Assembly (NCBI GenBank): GCA_028819215.1
Contig: JAPPMG010000058.1
Coordinates: forward strand, 18,622 to 82,621
Origin: Bryobacterales bacterium
GTDB taxonomy: Bacteria; Acidobacteriota; Terriglobia; Bryobacterales; UBA6623
Length of the DNA: 64,000 nt
Direction: 5' to 3'
Positions 53,649 through 61,333 of the stretch are shown here, piece by piece (position 1 is the stretch's first letter; the number at the start of each line of letters is the position of its first letter). The notes beneath the pieces were generated by a model. That model did no database searches, was not told where the DNA came from, and saw only the letters and a list, made by a program, of their open reading frames with translations. The translations under genes were made by a program, and so were the position numbers.

Positions 53649-54959
53649 ATGAAGGCAATGCTAAATCGACGATCTTTCTTCCGTGCTGCGGTCGGAACAA
53701 CCCTCATGGGCAGCACTGCGAGCTTCGCTCCCTTACGCTCTGCTGCGGCATCGATCGGCCTGCCGCTGCGCATCACTGATATCGAGACGCTGATCCTGCG
53801 GGACCCTCCAGAGCGCAAGCCGGAAGACCAGTTCGTCTCGATGACACCGCTCGGCGCCACCACCGGCGGTATCGGCTTGTGGAACCGCCTAGAACGAGCC
53901 GAGACGGTCCGCCAAGGGGGGTATCGACAGACTCTGCTGGTCAAGGTCACGACTGACCAAGGCGTGGTCGGCTGGGGCGAATCGCACGCCGTGATGACGC
54001 CGAGGGTTGTGCAGACCGTAATCACGGACATGTTCCGTCCGATCCTGCTCGGCCAGGACGCTCGCCAGATCGAGGCGCTGTGGGAGAAGATGTACTCGAC
54101 GCAGCGCCTGCGCGGCTACGGCAGCGGCTATTACACGCGCGCCATGGCGGGCATCGACATCGCCCTCTGGGACATCGTCGGCAGGGCCGCCGGCATGCCC
54201 GTGTACCAACTGCTGGGCGGCAAGTTTCGGGACAGCATTCCCACGTACCAAGGCGTCGGCGGCGGACCGCCGGAAGAAGTGCGCGACAACGCCCAAGCAT
54301 TGCTCGAGCGCGGCTTTCCGAACCAAAAAATGAGCCTCGCCAAGGGCCGGGGAGAGCAGGCCCGCGACGTCAATCGCGTCTTCGCCGCCGCCGAGGCACT
54401 CCTAGGCAAGGGGCAGATATTAGTCGATTCGCTCGCGGGCTACACTCTCGCAGAAGCCACCAGAGTCGGACGCAAATTGGACGACATCGAGAATCTGGGC
54501 TGGTGGGAGGACGTGCTCATGCCCGAGGACTACGGTGCCTACGCCGTACTCGCGGATCGCATGGATGTGCCGATCTGCGCCGGCGAGCAGTATTCCAATC
54601 GGTTCCAGTTCCGAGACCTGTTCGAGAAGCGCGCTTGCGACATTGTCAATCCGGACACATCGCGGGTCGGCATTACCGAAACCAAACGGATCGCGATCAT
54701 GGCCGATGCGTACAATATCCTGTTAGCACCGCACTCCTCAATGGGCTCGGCACCCTACCGGGCATCTGCGATCCACCTCTGTGCCGCGACACCCAACGCC
54801 GTCATCTTGGAAGGCGGAGAGTCCTACGTGCGAGCCTTTGGCAACGCCATTCTCAGCGTGCCGCTGCCGTACAAGCCGGGGCACGTGGAGGTGCCGGACA
54901 GGCCCGGCCTGGGATTCGAATTCGACGAGAAAGAGCTGGCCAAACTGGTGGTCGGCTGA
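53649..54959 (+). CDS. Mandelate racemase/enolase-superfamily protein, exported
   Basis: A 436-residue protein with a twin-arginine-like start (LNRRSFFRAAVGTTLMGSTAS). The enolase-superfamily N-domain (LRITDIETLIL; VKVTTDQGVVGWGESHAVM near residue 97) is followed by the barrel. Metal ligands appear as Asp in ILVDSLAGYT near 258, Glu in WWEDVLMPEDYGAY near 283 and Glu in PICAGEQYSNRFQF near 310. A histidine base is in LLAPHSSMGS near 360. The usual K-x-K reads QKMSLAKG, so the base on that side may be shifted. Likely a sugar-acid dehydratase or racemase. The ATG has GAGGGGAG upstream. The microcompartment genes follow 261 bases later. Confidence 0.85.
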   Translation: MKAMLNRRSFFRAAVGTTLMGSTASFAPLRSAAASIGLPLRITDIETLILRDPPERKPEDQFVSMTPLGATTGGIGLWNRLERAETVRQGGYRQTLLVKVTTDQGVVGWGESHAVMTPRVVQTVITDMFRPILLGQDARQIEALWEKMYSTQRLRGYGSGYYTRAMAGIDIALWDIVGRAAGMPVYQLLGGKFRDSIPTYQGVGGGPPEEVRDNAQALLERGFPNQKMSLAKGRGEQARDVNRVFAAAEALLGKGQILVDSLAGYTLAEATRVGRKLDDIENLGWWEDVLMPEDYGAYAVLADRMDVPICAGEQYSNRFQFRDLFEKRACDIVNPDTSRVGITETKRIAIMADAYNILLAPHSSMGSAPYRASAIHLCAATPNAVILEGGESYVRAFGNAILSVPLPYKPGHVEVPDRPGLGFEFDEKELAKLVVG

Positions 54960-55220
54960 CCGTTGCCGACGGCAGCGGTCGTACGTCGACGGTCAGGCAG
55001 ATTGCAGCAGCTGACTGCCCGCTGACAGGCCGAGATCCTAAACGATGTTCTTGCACAATCGCTGCTCGATTCGGACTGCGACATAGACCGGTCGAACTGG
55101 CTAGAGCAGGACGCGGATCAACCCCGAGCGAGGCGGGGGAAGTCGTCCGAATCACTTCAGGTAGCGCAGCCTCGCTGTGGTACCGTTGGAGTCTGAGGGG
55201 CTCGCTGCTCCTAGTTCCCG

Positions 55221-55499
55221 ATGCAAGCTCTGGGCATGATCGAGACTTTGGGCATGGTGTCGGCCGTCGAGGCCTCTGACGCCATGGTCAAGGCGGCCGA
55301 GGTCACGCTGGAAGGGAAGCGGTTGATCGGCGCCGGGCACGTGACCATCACGTGTCGCGGCGATGTCGGCGCGGTCAAGGCCGCCACTGACGCCGGTGCC
55401 GCCGCTGCCCGCAGGCTGGGCGAACTCATTAGCGTCCATGTCATCCCAGGGCCCTATGCCGAAATAGCACAGGTCCTGCCCGAGGGGCCTGACGACTAG
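55221..55499 (+). CDS. BMC-H microcompartment shell protein
   Basis: A 92-residue single BMC domain covering the whole protein: [28 protein letters not shown] at the start and [39 protein letters not shown] to the end. The K-A-A helix and the pore-loop region match hexameric PduA/CcmK shell proteins. It forms hexamers tiling the facets of a protein organelle. The aldehyde dehydrogenase gene follows 9 bases later. No BMC-T or BMC-P gene is in the window, so the shell must be completed by genes elsewhere. Confidence 0.93.
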   Translation: MQALGMIETLGMVSAVEASDAMVKAAEVTLEGKRLIGAGHVTITCRGDVGAVKAATDAGAAAARRLGELISVHVIPGPYAEIAQVLPEGPDD

Positions 55500-55508
55500 C
55501 CAAGCGCG

Positions 55509-57347
55509 ATGCTGGAAGATCGCGATCTGCGTTCCATCCAAGAGGTACGCACCAAGGTCGAGGCCGCCTACGCTGCCTTCCAGGCCTTTGAGAATTTCAG
55601 CCAAGAGCAGGTGGACGCCATCGTCGCCGCCATGGCGCAAGCGGCGCGGACGCACTCCGAACGCTTGGCGCGCATGGCGGTCGAAGAGACCGGCTACGGC
55701 AACGTAAAGGACAAGATCGCCAAGAACCTGCTCAACTCCGACCTGTTGCACCAGAAGATCGCCCCGCTGAAGACGATCGGCGTGCTGGGCGAGAAGCCGG
55801 AGCTCGGAATTACCGAATTGGCCGTGCCAGTAGGCGTGGTGGCTGCTGTGCTGCCCACCACCAACCCAACTTCGACGGCCTTCTTCAAGTGCTTGATTTC
55901 GGTCAAGGCAGGCAACGCCATCGTCATGAGCCCGCATCCCCGCGCGCACAGATGTACGTGCGAGTCAGCGCGCATTCTCGCCGAGGCTGCCGAGGCTGCC
56001 GGGGCGCCGAAGGGCTTGATCCAATGCGTGGACGAGGCGACCATCGCCGGGACCAACGAGTTGATGCGGCACAAGCGCATCGGCATCATTCTCTCCACCG
56101 GCGGCGCAGGCATTGTCAAGGCCGCCTACTCTAGCGGCAAGCCCGCGCTGGGCGTGGGCGCCGGGAACGTGGCCGTGCTAGTGGATGACTCGGCCGATAT
56201 CGAGGCCGCGGTCGCATCCATCGTGGACGGCAAGTCGTTCGATTTCGGCACCGTCTGCTCCAGCGAGCAGACCCTTGTCGCCCACCGCAAACACAGCGAC
56301 CGGATCTGGGCAGCGCTGGAAGCCAATGGCGCCCACCGCTGCGACGAGGCGCAGTCCGAGCTGCTCGCAGCCCGCTTGTTCACGGACTCGTTTCGCATCC
56401 ATCCGGATTGCGTGGGACAGTCGCCACAGAAAATCGCCCAGATGAGCGGCTTCGAAGTGCCACAGTCGGCCAAGATTCTCGCGCTGGAGATCGATGGCGT
56501 CGGCCGGGAGCACCCTATGTCGGCCGAGAAGCTCTCGCCGGTACTGTCGGTGTATTTCGTCGACAGCTTCGAGGAAGCGGTCGACGCCTGCGTCGCGATC
56601 CTCAACTTCGGCGGGCGCGGGCACACGTGCGTGATTTACTCCGCGGACGAGGAGCACATCCGCGAGTACGGCCGTCGAGCGCCGGCATTCCGTGTGCTGG
56701 TCAACACTCCGGCACCCCAAGGGTCCACGGGCATCACCACCGGCATCGAGCCCTCGATGACCCTGGGCTGCGGCGCGATCGCGGGCAATTCGACCGGCGA
56801 CAACATCGGCCCGACTCACCTGTTCCACGTCAAGCGAATTGCCCGCCATGTGCGCTCGGCCGAAGAAGCGTTCGTGAGCGAGGAGGCCAAGCGCTATTTC
56901 GCGGCGATCGCCAGCGGCAGTGACTTCGGAGGCGGATCGACCGATCCCGCTTCCGCCGCATCGTCCGAGAATGGCAGATCCGGAGTCGCGGCGCGCGTGG
57001 ACCAGTACTTGGCCAGCCGCGGGGCGAAGGCACCTGCCGGTGCACCCGTCGCGACGGCATCCCCCGTCGCGGCCGTTGTAGACCGTTTCCTACAACGAAG
57101 AGGATCTGCGGCTCCCGCACCCCAAGCATCGGTCCCCGCAGTCGCGCCGCCGGCGCCACCCACTACAACAGCTGACCCGCCGCCGCCGGCACCTAAGGTC
57201 CGCCCGGTGGCCTTCGTGTGCGAGGGAGACATGCGCAAAGCCATGCACACGGGCGCGAAGATCTACATTTCCAAGAGCACGATTGTGACACCGGCGGCTC
57301 GGGATCTCGACAACGGCGGTGACATCCTGGTCCAGACCGAGGCCTAG
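55509..57347 (+). CDS. CoA-acylating aldehyde dehydrogenase of a microcompartment, with long C-terminal tail
   Basis: A 612-residue PduP/EutE-type enzyme. The catalytic domain (about 1-470) has VPVGVVAAVLPTTNPTSTAFFKC near residue 106, STGGAGIVKAAYSSGKPALG near 198 and the active-site cysteine in DFGTVCSSEQTLVAH near 247. The tail holds two amphipathic helices in Ala/Pro linkers, GVAARVDQYLASRGAK (about 491) and SPVAAVVDRFLQRRGSA (about 518), both like encapsulation peptides. A conserved end domain follows (PVAFVCEGDMRKAMHTGAKIYI, STIVTPAARDL, about 570-605). It converts an aldehyde and CoA to acyl-CoA inside the shell. Family enzymes usually carry the targeting peptide at the N-terminus, so the tail is notable. 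Confidence 0.92.
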   Translation: MLEDRDLRSIQEVRTKVEAAYAAFQAFENFSQEQVDAIVAAMAQAARTHSERLARMAVEETGYGNVKDKIAKNLLNSDLLHQKIAPLKTIGVLGEKPELGITELAVPVGVVAAVLPTTNPTSTAFFKCLISVKAGNAIVMSPHPRAHRCTCESARILAEAAEAAGAPKGLIQCVDEATIAGTNELMRHKRIGIILSTGGAGIVKAAYSSGKPALGVGAGNVAVLVDDSADIEAAVASIVDGKSFDFGTVCSSEQTLVAHRKHSDRIWAALEANGAHRCDEAQSELLAARLFTDSFRIHPDCVGQSPQKIAQMSGFEVPQSAKILALEIDGVGREHPMSAEKLSPVLSVYFVDSFEEAVDACVAILNFGGRGHTCVIYSADEEHIREYGRRAPAFRVLVNTPAPQGSTGITTGIEPSMTLGCGAIAGNSTGDNIGPTHLFHVKRIARHVRSAEEAFVSEEAKRYFAAIASGSDFGGGSTDPASAASSENGRSGVAARVDQYLASRGAKAPAGAPVATASPVAAVVDRFLQRRGSAAPAPQASVPAVAPPAPPTTTADPPPPAPKVRPVAFVCEGDMRKAMHTGAKIYISKSTIVTPAARDLDNGGDILVQTEA

Positions 57348-58056
57348 GCTCCTCCAGGCGCTTTTGGCGGCGGCTCTCGCAGCAGCCAGCCTGTATCTAG
57401 TGCCCGTTGCAGCCCAGGCGCCTCCCGGCCCGATTCCGGCGAGCGAGGAGCTGCGCTACTCCATCCATTGGCCGAGCGGGCTGAGCTTCGGCTCAGCGCT
57501 GTTCAAGGCACGATTCATCGATCCGGGTTGGCGCTTCGAATTCGATCTCCAGGCCAGCCTGCCGAAGATCGAGATCAATGACCGGGCCGTTTCGCGGTCC
57601 GACGGGCAGATGTGCGGACAGGAGTTCACGAAGCACATCCTCCACGGCAACAAGCGGGCCAACGAAATGCTGCGCTTCCGACCGAACGCGGTAGAGCGCA
57701 TCAACTTGGAGGAAGCCGAGCAAGCGCGCCCCGGCGTGACCCCGGTGCAAGACTGCGCCCGGGACGCCCTAGCATTCCTGTACTTCCTGCGGACCGAACT
57801 CGCGGCCGGGCGCATCCCGCCTCCCAGCACAGTCTTCTTCGGCGCGGGCTATCGAGTCCGGCTGGAGCACGCCCAGGCCCGCCGGCTGATATGGGACGGC
57901 CAGCGCCAGCTCGTCGACGAGATCCGGGTTTCCGTGCGCGGCCCGGGATCGGAACACGAACTGGCGGCATATTTCGGTCGCGACGAATCGCGCGCGCCGT
58001 TGCTGTTCCGCATGCAATTCGACGACGAGAGCTTCACCATGCGCCTGCAGGAGTGA
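57319..58056 (+). CDS. DUF3108 domain protein
   Basis: A 245-residue exported protein with a signal peptide (LLQALLAAALAAASLYLVPVAAQ). The DUF3108 beta-barrel-like domain follows: ELRYSIHWPSGLSFGSALFKA near residue 44, QDCARDALAFLYFLRTEL near 143, and LVDEIRVSVRGPG. The GTG start lies inside the aldehyde dehydrogenase gene (29-nt overlap), so co-translation is likely. The family is periplasmic with unknown function. Its attachment to the microcompartment locus may be by read-through. Confidence 0.78.
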   Translation: MTSWSRPRPRLLQALLAAALAAASLYLVPVAAQAPPGPIPASEELRYSIHWPSGLSFGSALFKARFIDPGWRFEFDLQASLPKIEINDRAVSRSDGQMCGQEFTKHILHGNKRANEMLRFRPNAVERINLEEAEQARPGVTPVQDCARDALAFLYFLRTELAAGRIPPPSTVFFGAGYRVRLEHAQARRLIWDGQRQLVDEIRVSVRGPGSEHELAAYFGRDESRAPLLFRMQFDDESFTMRLQE

Positions 58057-58092
58057 CAGATGTGCCGCACAGATGCCAGCGTGTGGGCCCGG

Positions 58093-60753
58093 TTACCAGA
58101 AGAACTTCAGCTGGAACCGGAACGTCCTTCCGTCATTGAGCGTGTTATTGATCTGCCCGAAGCTGGGTGAGGTCAGGGTCTTGCCCGGCTCCGCGAACTG
58201 CGGCGTGTTGAAGAAATTGATCGACTCGGCCCGGAATTCCATCGACCCATCCGACCCCAGCGCGAAGCGCCGCGAGAGCGATGCGTTGACATTGGCAATC
58301 TTGCCCTTGCGAAACGTGTTGCGGCCGAGGTCGCCCGCCTGTTCGAGCGGGGCGTTGACAAAGCGAAACGCGCTGGAGGGCAGCAGTTCTTCAGAAGTGT
58401 CCGGGGAGCCGACAATGCGTCCCAGCAGCGACGGATCCAGCAGCATGGGCCGGTCGCCGGTGCGCCCGTCGAGATTGCCGATAGGCGGGCCATCGGATCC
58501 AGACTCGACGGTAAACGGCGTCCCGGACTTGAGGAGCGAGACGGTGGAGACCATCCACCCACCAAAGAGCCTGCCGGCCCAGCCTCCCAACGCGTTCCGC
58601 GGCACCGTGTAACCGGCCTGCAACAGGAAGGCGTGCGGCTGGTCGAAGTCGCTGAGAGCCTTGAGGTCGCGGTGCGAGTCGAACTCGGTCTGAGAAACCG
58701 CCACCCGCGCGTCCGGTCCGGAGGCAGTGTTGGTGTAAGAACCGCCTAGATCGAGAGACTTGCTCAACCAATAGGAGGAATTGAGCGTGAAACCACGCCA
58801 ATTCGGAGTCGCAAGGGTGACCCTGCCAGCATCGAAGTAGCCGCGCGAGCCATTGTGGATGAACAAGTGCTCGTAAATGCTCTGGTCCGCGCGACGATCA
58901 TTCAGATTAGAGACGGTAGAAACCATGCCCGGCACCTCGCGGCCGCGATTGAGGAAGTAGGTGATGATCAGCTTGTGGGCGCGGCTGCCGACGTAGCCCA
59001 GCTGCAGCCTCCAGTCCGAGCCAAGCCGCCGCTCCCAGCTGAAGTTGTATTGGTGGGCGTACGGCACAACCAGGTCCGGTCCGGGCTCGATCTTGCTCGA
59101 GCGCCCGCCCGGCTGCCGCTTGGAGTGGTCCAGCAGTGAGCGATACGTGGCGAGCTCGGGCCGGACGATCACCGATGTCACGGTGTGCGGCGGGTTGAGC
59201 CGATCCTGCCCGTACGTTACCGGGAAGATGTCACCGTAGTGCGTACCGTAGGCGGCACGAATCACACCCGCCTCGCCCCGCAGCCGGTAGGCGAATCCGA
59301 ACGTGCCAGCCAAATTGTTCAGATCCGAGCCCATGGCCAGTTCGCTCCGGCCAGTCACGTCGATCGGACGCGTGAACGGCAGGTAGCTCAGCCCCAGATG
59401 TAACGTGAGGCGGTCGCTGGCCTGCCAGCGGTCGCCGAGAAAGAAGCTGTTGTGCCAATTGCGGAAACCGCGGTACGTAGATCCGAGCGAAGCGATCAAC
59501 CGACTAGGCAGCCCCAAGCGCACGTTGGTGATGGCATCGTTGCCGAAATTGGGGCGGAACACCAGGATGCCGCGGGCACCGTCGGGTTCCTCGCCGTTGT
59601 ATTGCAGTCGCGTCAGCGCGAACCCAGCGGTGATCTCGTGCTTGCCACGCGTGTGCCGCAGAGTGGCCGCTTGGCGGAAGCGATTCTGGGCGCGATCCAG
59701 TGGGATGATCGGGAACGGCCCGAGATTGGTTAGCGCGCGCCCGATCATGATCGGACCCAGCGCCCCCTCGGCTGGGAGCAGCAGCGACCCGAGGCGATCC
59801 AGCCCCGACGAAAGCTGCACGATCGTCGACGGGGTAAAGGACCGGCTCCAAGTGATCCGCGCGGCATGGGACTTGGTGTCCGTATCGGGATTTTGTCCAA
59901 CCACGAGTTGGAAGGCATCGACGTTTTGCGCCGTCCAGGCGTAGCGCAACGTGAGGTTGCCGCCGAGCGGACCCGCGCGATCGAGTTGGATTCGGGCCGA
60001 GTCAGTATTGATGCTCTGCAGGCTGTTGGTGTTCAGAGCGCGGTCAGCGATGTCTGGACGGTTCGGAGCATCTTTCGGATAGGCTCCGAGAATGCGGTCA
60101 ACCGCAGCGCGAGTGGCCGGGTCGCGAGCCAGCGGTGTGCGCTCCTCGGGCAGGGGCACCAGTACGTTGCCATTGACGTTGCCGCGAATCTTGTTCTGCG
60201 AGGCGCCAAGGGTGAGCGCTCCGAGCGGGCCTGCGGGTGCGCTGAGATTGAGGCCGTAGAAGTTCTCACGCGCAGGCTTGACCGGGCCGACTTGGAAGAA
60301 CGAACGGGCCGAGAAAGCGCTGTTGTTGTGACGCCAGAACGCATCGCCGTGAAACCCTGACCCTCGCGCGGGCCCGGCATGCACGGGAGGGGTCGGAGGC
60401 TTGCCGTACTCGGAGCCGAAATAGCCGCGCTCCACGGCAAACTCCGAGACGATCGTGGCGGTCGTGCCCAGGCGGATGTTCAGTTCCTTCAGAGCGTTGT
60501 TATCCACCAGATTGAACTGGACGTTCTCGTTGCGCCGGCTCTCGCCTGCTTCGGAGGAGGTCTCGCCGAGCAGGTTCATGTCGGTGCGGTCCGACCCAGC
60601 GGGTGACTCCGTCGCGCCTGCCTCGCCCTCTGGCTCGGTCTCGGCGGAATCGGGAACCTGAGCCTCCTGCTCGTCAGCCGACGCTGGAGAGGCGAGGGCA
60701 AGCGTCGCAACGAGCGCAACGGCCCAAAGGCGACTCTGCCTTGAGGAAGACAT
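58093..60753 (-). CDS. TonB-dependent receptor-like outer-membrane barrel
   Basis: An 886-residue protein with a signal peptide (SRLWAVALVATLALASPASA), an acidic low-complexity N-terminal stretch, and a degenerate plug region (VERGYFGSEYGKPPTPPVHA). A large barrel follows with repeated strands and the aromatic terminus GRTFRFQLKFFW. The lay-out resembles the Oar-like/OmpA-related receptors of Acidobacteriota, but the usual N-terminal carboxypeptidase-like domain is absent. ATG 60753 is chosen for the signal peptide. The substrate is unknown; it may bring carbohydrates to the enzymes nearby. Confidence 0.75.
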   Translation of the reverse strand: MSSSRQSRLWAVALVATLALASPASADEQEAQVPDSAETEPEGEAGATESPAGSDRTDMNLLGETSSEAGESRRNENVQFNLVDNNALKELNIRLGTTATIVSEFAVERGYFGSEYGKPPTPPVHAGPARGSGFHGDAFWRHNNSAFSARSFFQVGPVKPARENFYGLNLSAPAGPLGALTLGASQNKIRGNVNGNVLVPLPEERTPLARDPATRAAVDRILGAYPKDAPNRPDIADRALNTNSLQSINTDSARIQLDRAGPLGGNLTLRYAWTAQNVDAFQLVVGQNPDTDTKSHAARITWSRSFTPSTIVQLSSGLDRLGSLLLPAEGALGPIMIGRALTNLGPFPIIPLDRAQNRFRQAATLRHTRGKHEITAGFALTRLQYNGEEPDGARGILVFRPNFGNDAITNVRLGLPSRLIASLGSTYRGFRNWHNSFFLGDRWQASDRLTLHLGLSYLPFTRPIDVTGRSELAMGSDLNNLAGTFGFAYRLRGEAGVIRAAYGTHYGDIFPVTYGQDRLNPPHTVTSVIVRPELATYRSLLDHSKRQPGGRSSKIEPGPDLVVPYAHQYNFSWERRLGSDWRLQLGYVGSRAHKLIITYFLNRGREVPGMVSTVSNLNDRRADQSIYEHLFIHNGSRGYFDAGRVTLATPNWRGFTLNSSYWLSKSLDLGGSYTNTASGPDARVAVSQTEFDSHRDLKALSDFDQPHAFLLQAGYTVPRNALGGWAGRLFGGWMVSTVSLLKSGTPFTVESGSDGPPIGNLDGRTGDRPMLLDPSLLGRIVGSPDTSEELLPSSAFRFVNAPLEQAGDLGRNTFRKGKIANVNASLSRRFALGSDGSMEFRAESINFFNTPQFAEPGKTLTSPSFGQINNTLNDGRTFRFQLKFFW

Positions 60754-60836
60754 GGCGGAATCCCATGCTACCAACGCCAAAGCAGGGAGAGCTGCGGCGC
60801 CAGACTGCAGCTGTTGGCCGCGGCCACCAACGATCC

Positions 60837-61290
60837 TCAGAACACCCGCACGACTCTGCCTTCGGCGCGGTAGCGCTGGTACTCGAAGAGCGTTAAGTTC
60901 GAGGACCTATTCTCGCGGATGACCGAAAGCGAGGGGGAGAAACCCATGACTTGGATCGTTCGGTTGTGCAACTCAGCCCGCGTGAACTACAGCCCGGTGT
61001 GCGGCGGCTCGGGGCTGAAGAGCGCATTCGGCTGATCGAAATCGGTCAGGAAGTACTGTTGTACGCCAGTCAACGTGGAACCGAACGGCAGGTCGTAGGC
61101 ACCCATCACGCCCACCCACCGCGAGCGGTGTTCTCGCCGCCCGAGCCCCCCATGAAGCGCACGTTCAGCAATGGCAGCACGGCGAAGCTTGCTAACGACT
61201 GGGCGTTCCAACTGAATCCCGGCCCGCGGATCGCACCCTGCGCGCCAAGCGCCGTCTGGCGGGAGCCTTCCACGCTGCCCCGACCCATAG
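60837..61290 (-). pseudogene. Remnant of an outer-membrane barrel gene (surface lipoprotein assembly modifier-like)
   Basis: On the minus strand the frames join to ENTARGG-WVGVMGAYDLPFGSTLT, then LTDFDQPNALFSPEP and, after an in-frame TAG, FTRAELHNRTIQVMGFSPSL and FEYQRYRAEGRVVRVF ending at TGA 60837. The pattern Y-E-L-P-x-G, D-x-x-P-N-x-L-F, N-R-x-x-x-x-x-G-F-x-P and the final Y-x-Y-x-R-x-R-x-E-x-x-x-x-R-x-F is the C-terminal strands of the DUF560/SLAM-type barrel. One frameshift (near 61108) and one stop codon make it a decayed gene. Confidence 0.6.
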
Positions 61291-61333
61291 CCGTCGCGTT
61301 CCAGTCCGTAGCTGCCTCAGCGTCGGCCCGAAT

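Noticed and set aside
56178..56849. 223-codon frame antisense to the aldehyde dehydrogenase
   Set aside because: Shadow of a strongly conserved gene; composition is rich in R, A and G with no family motif.
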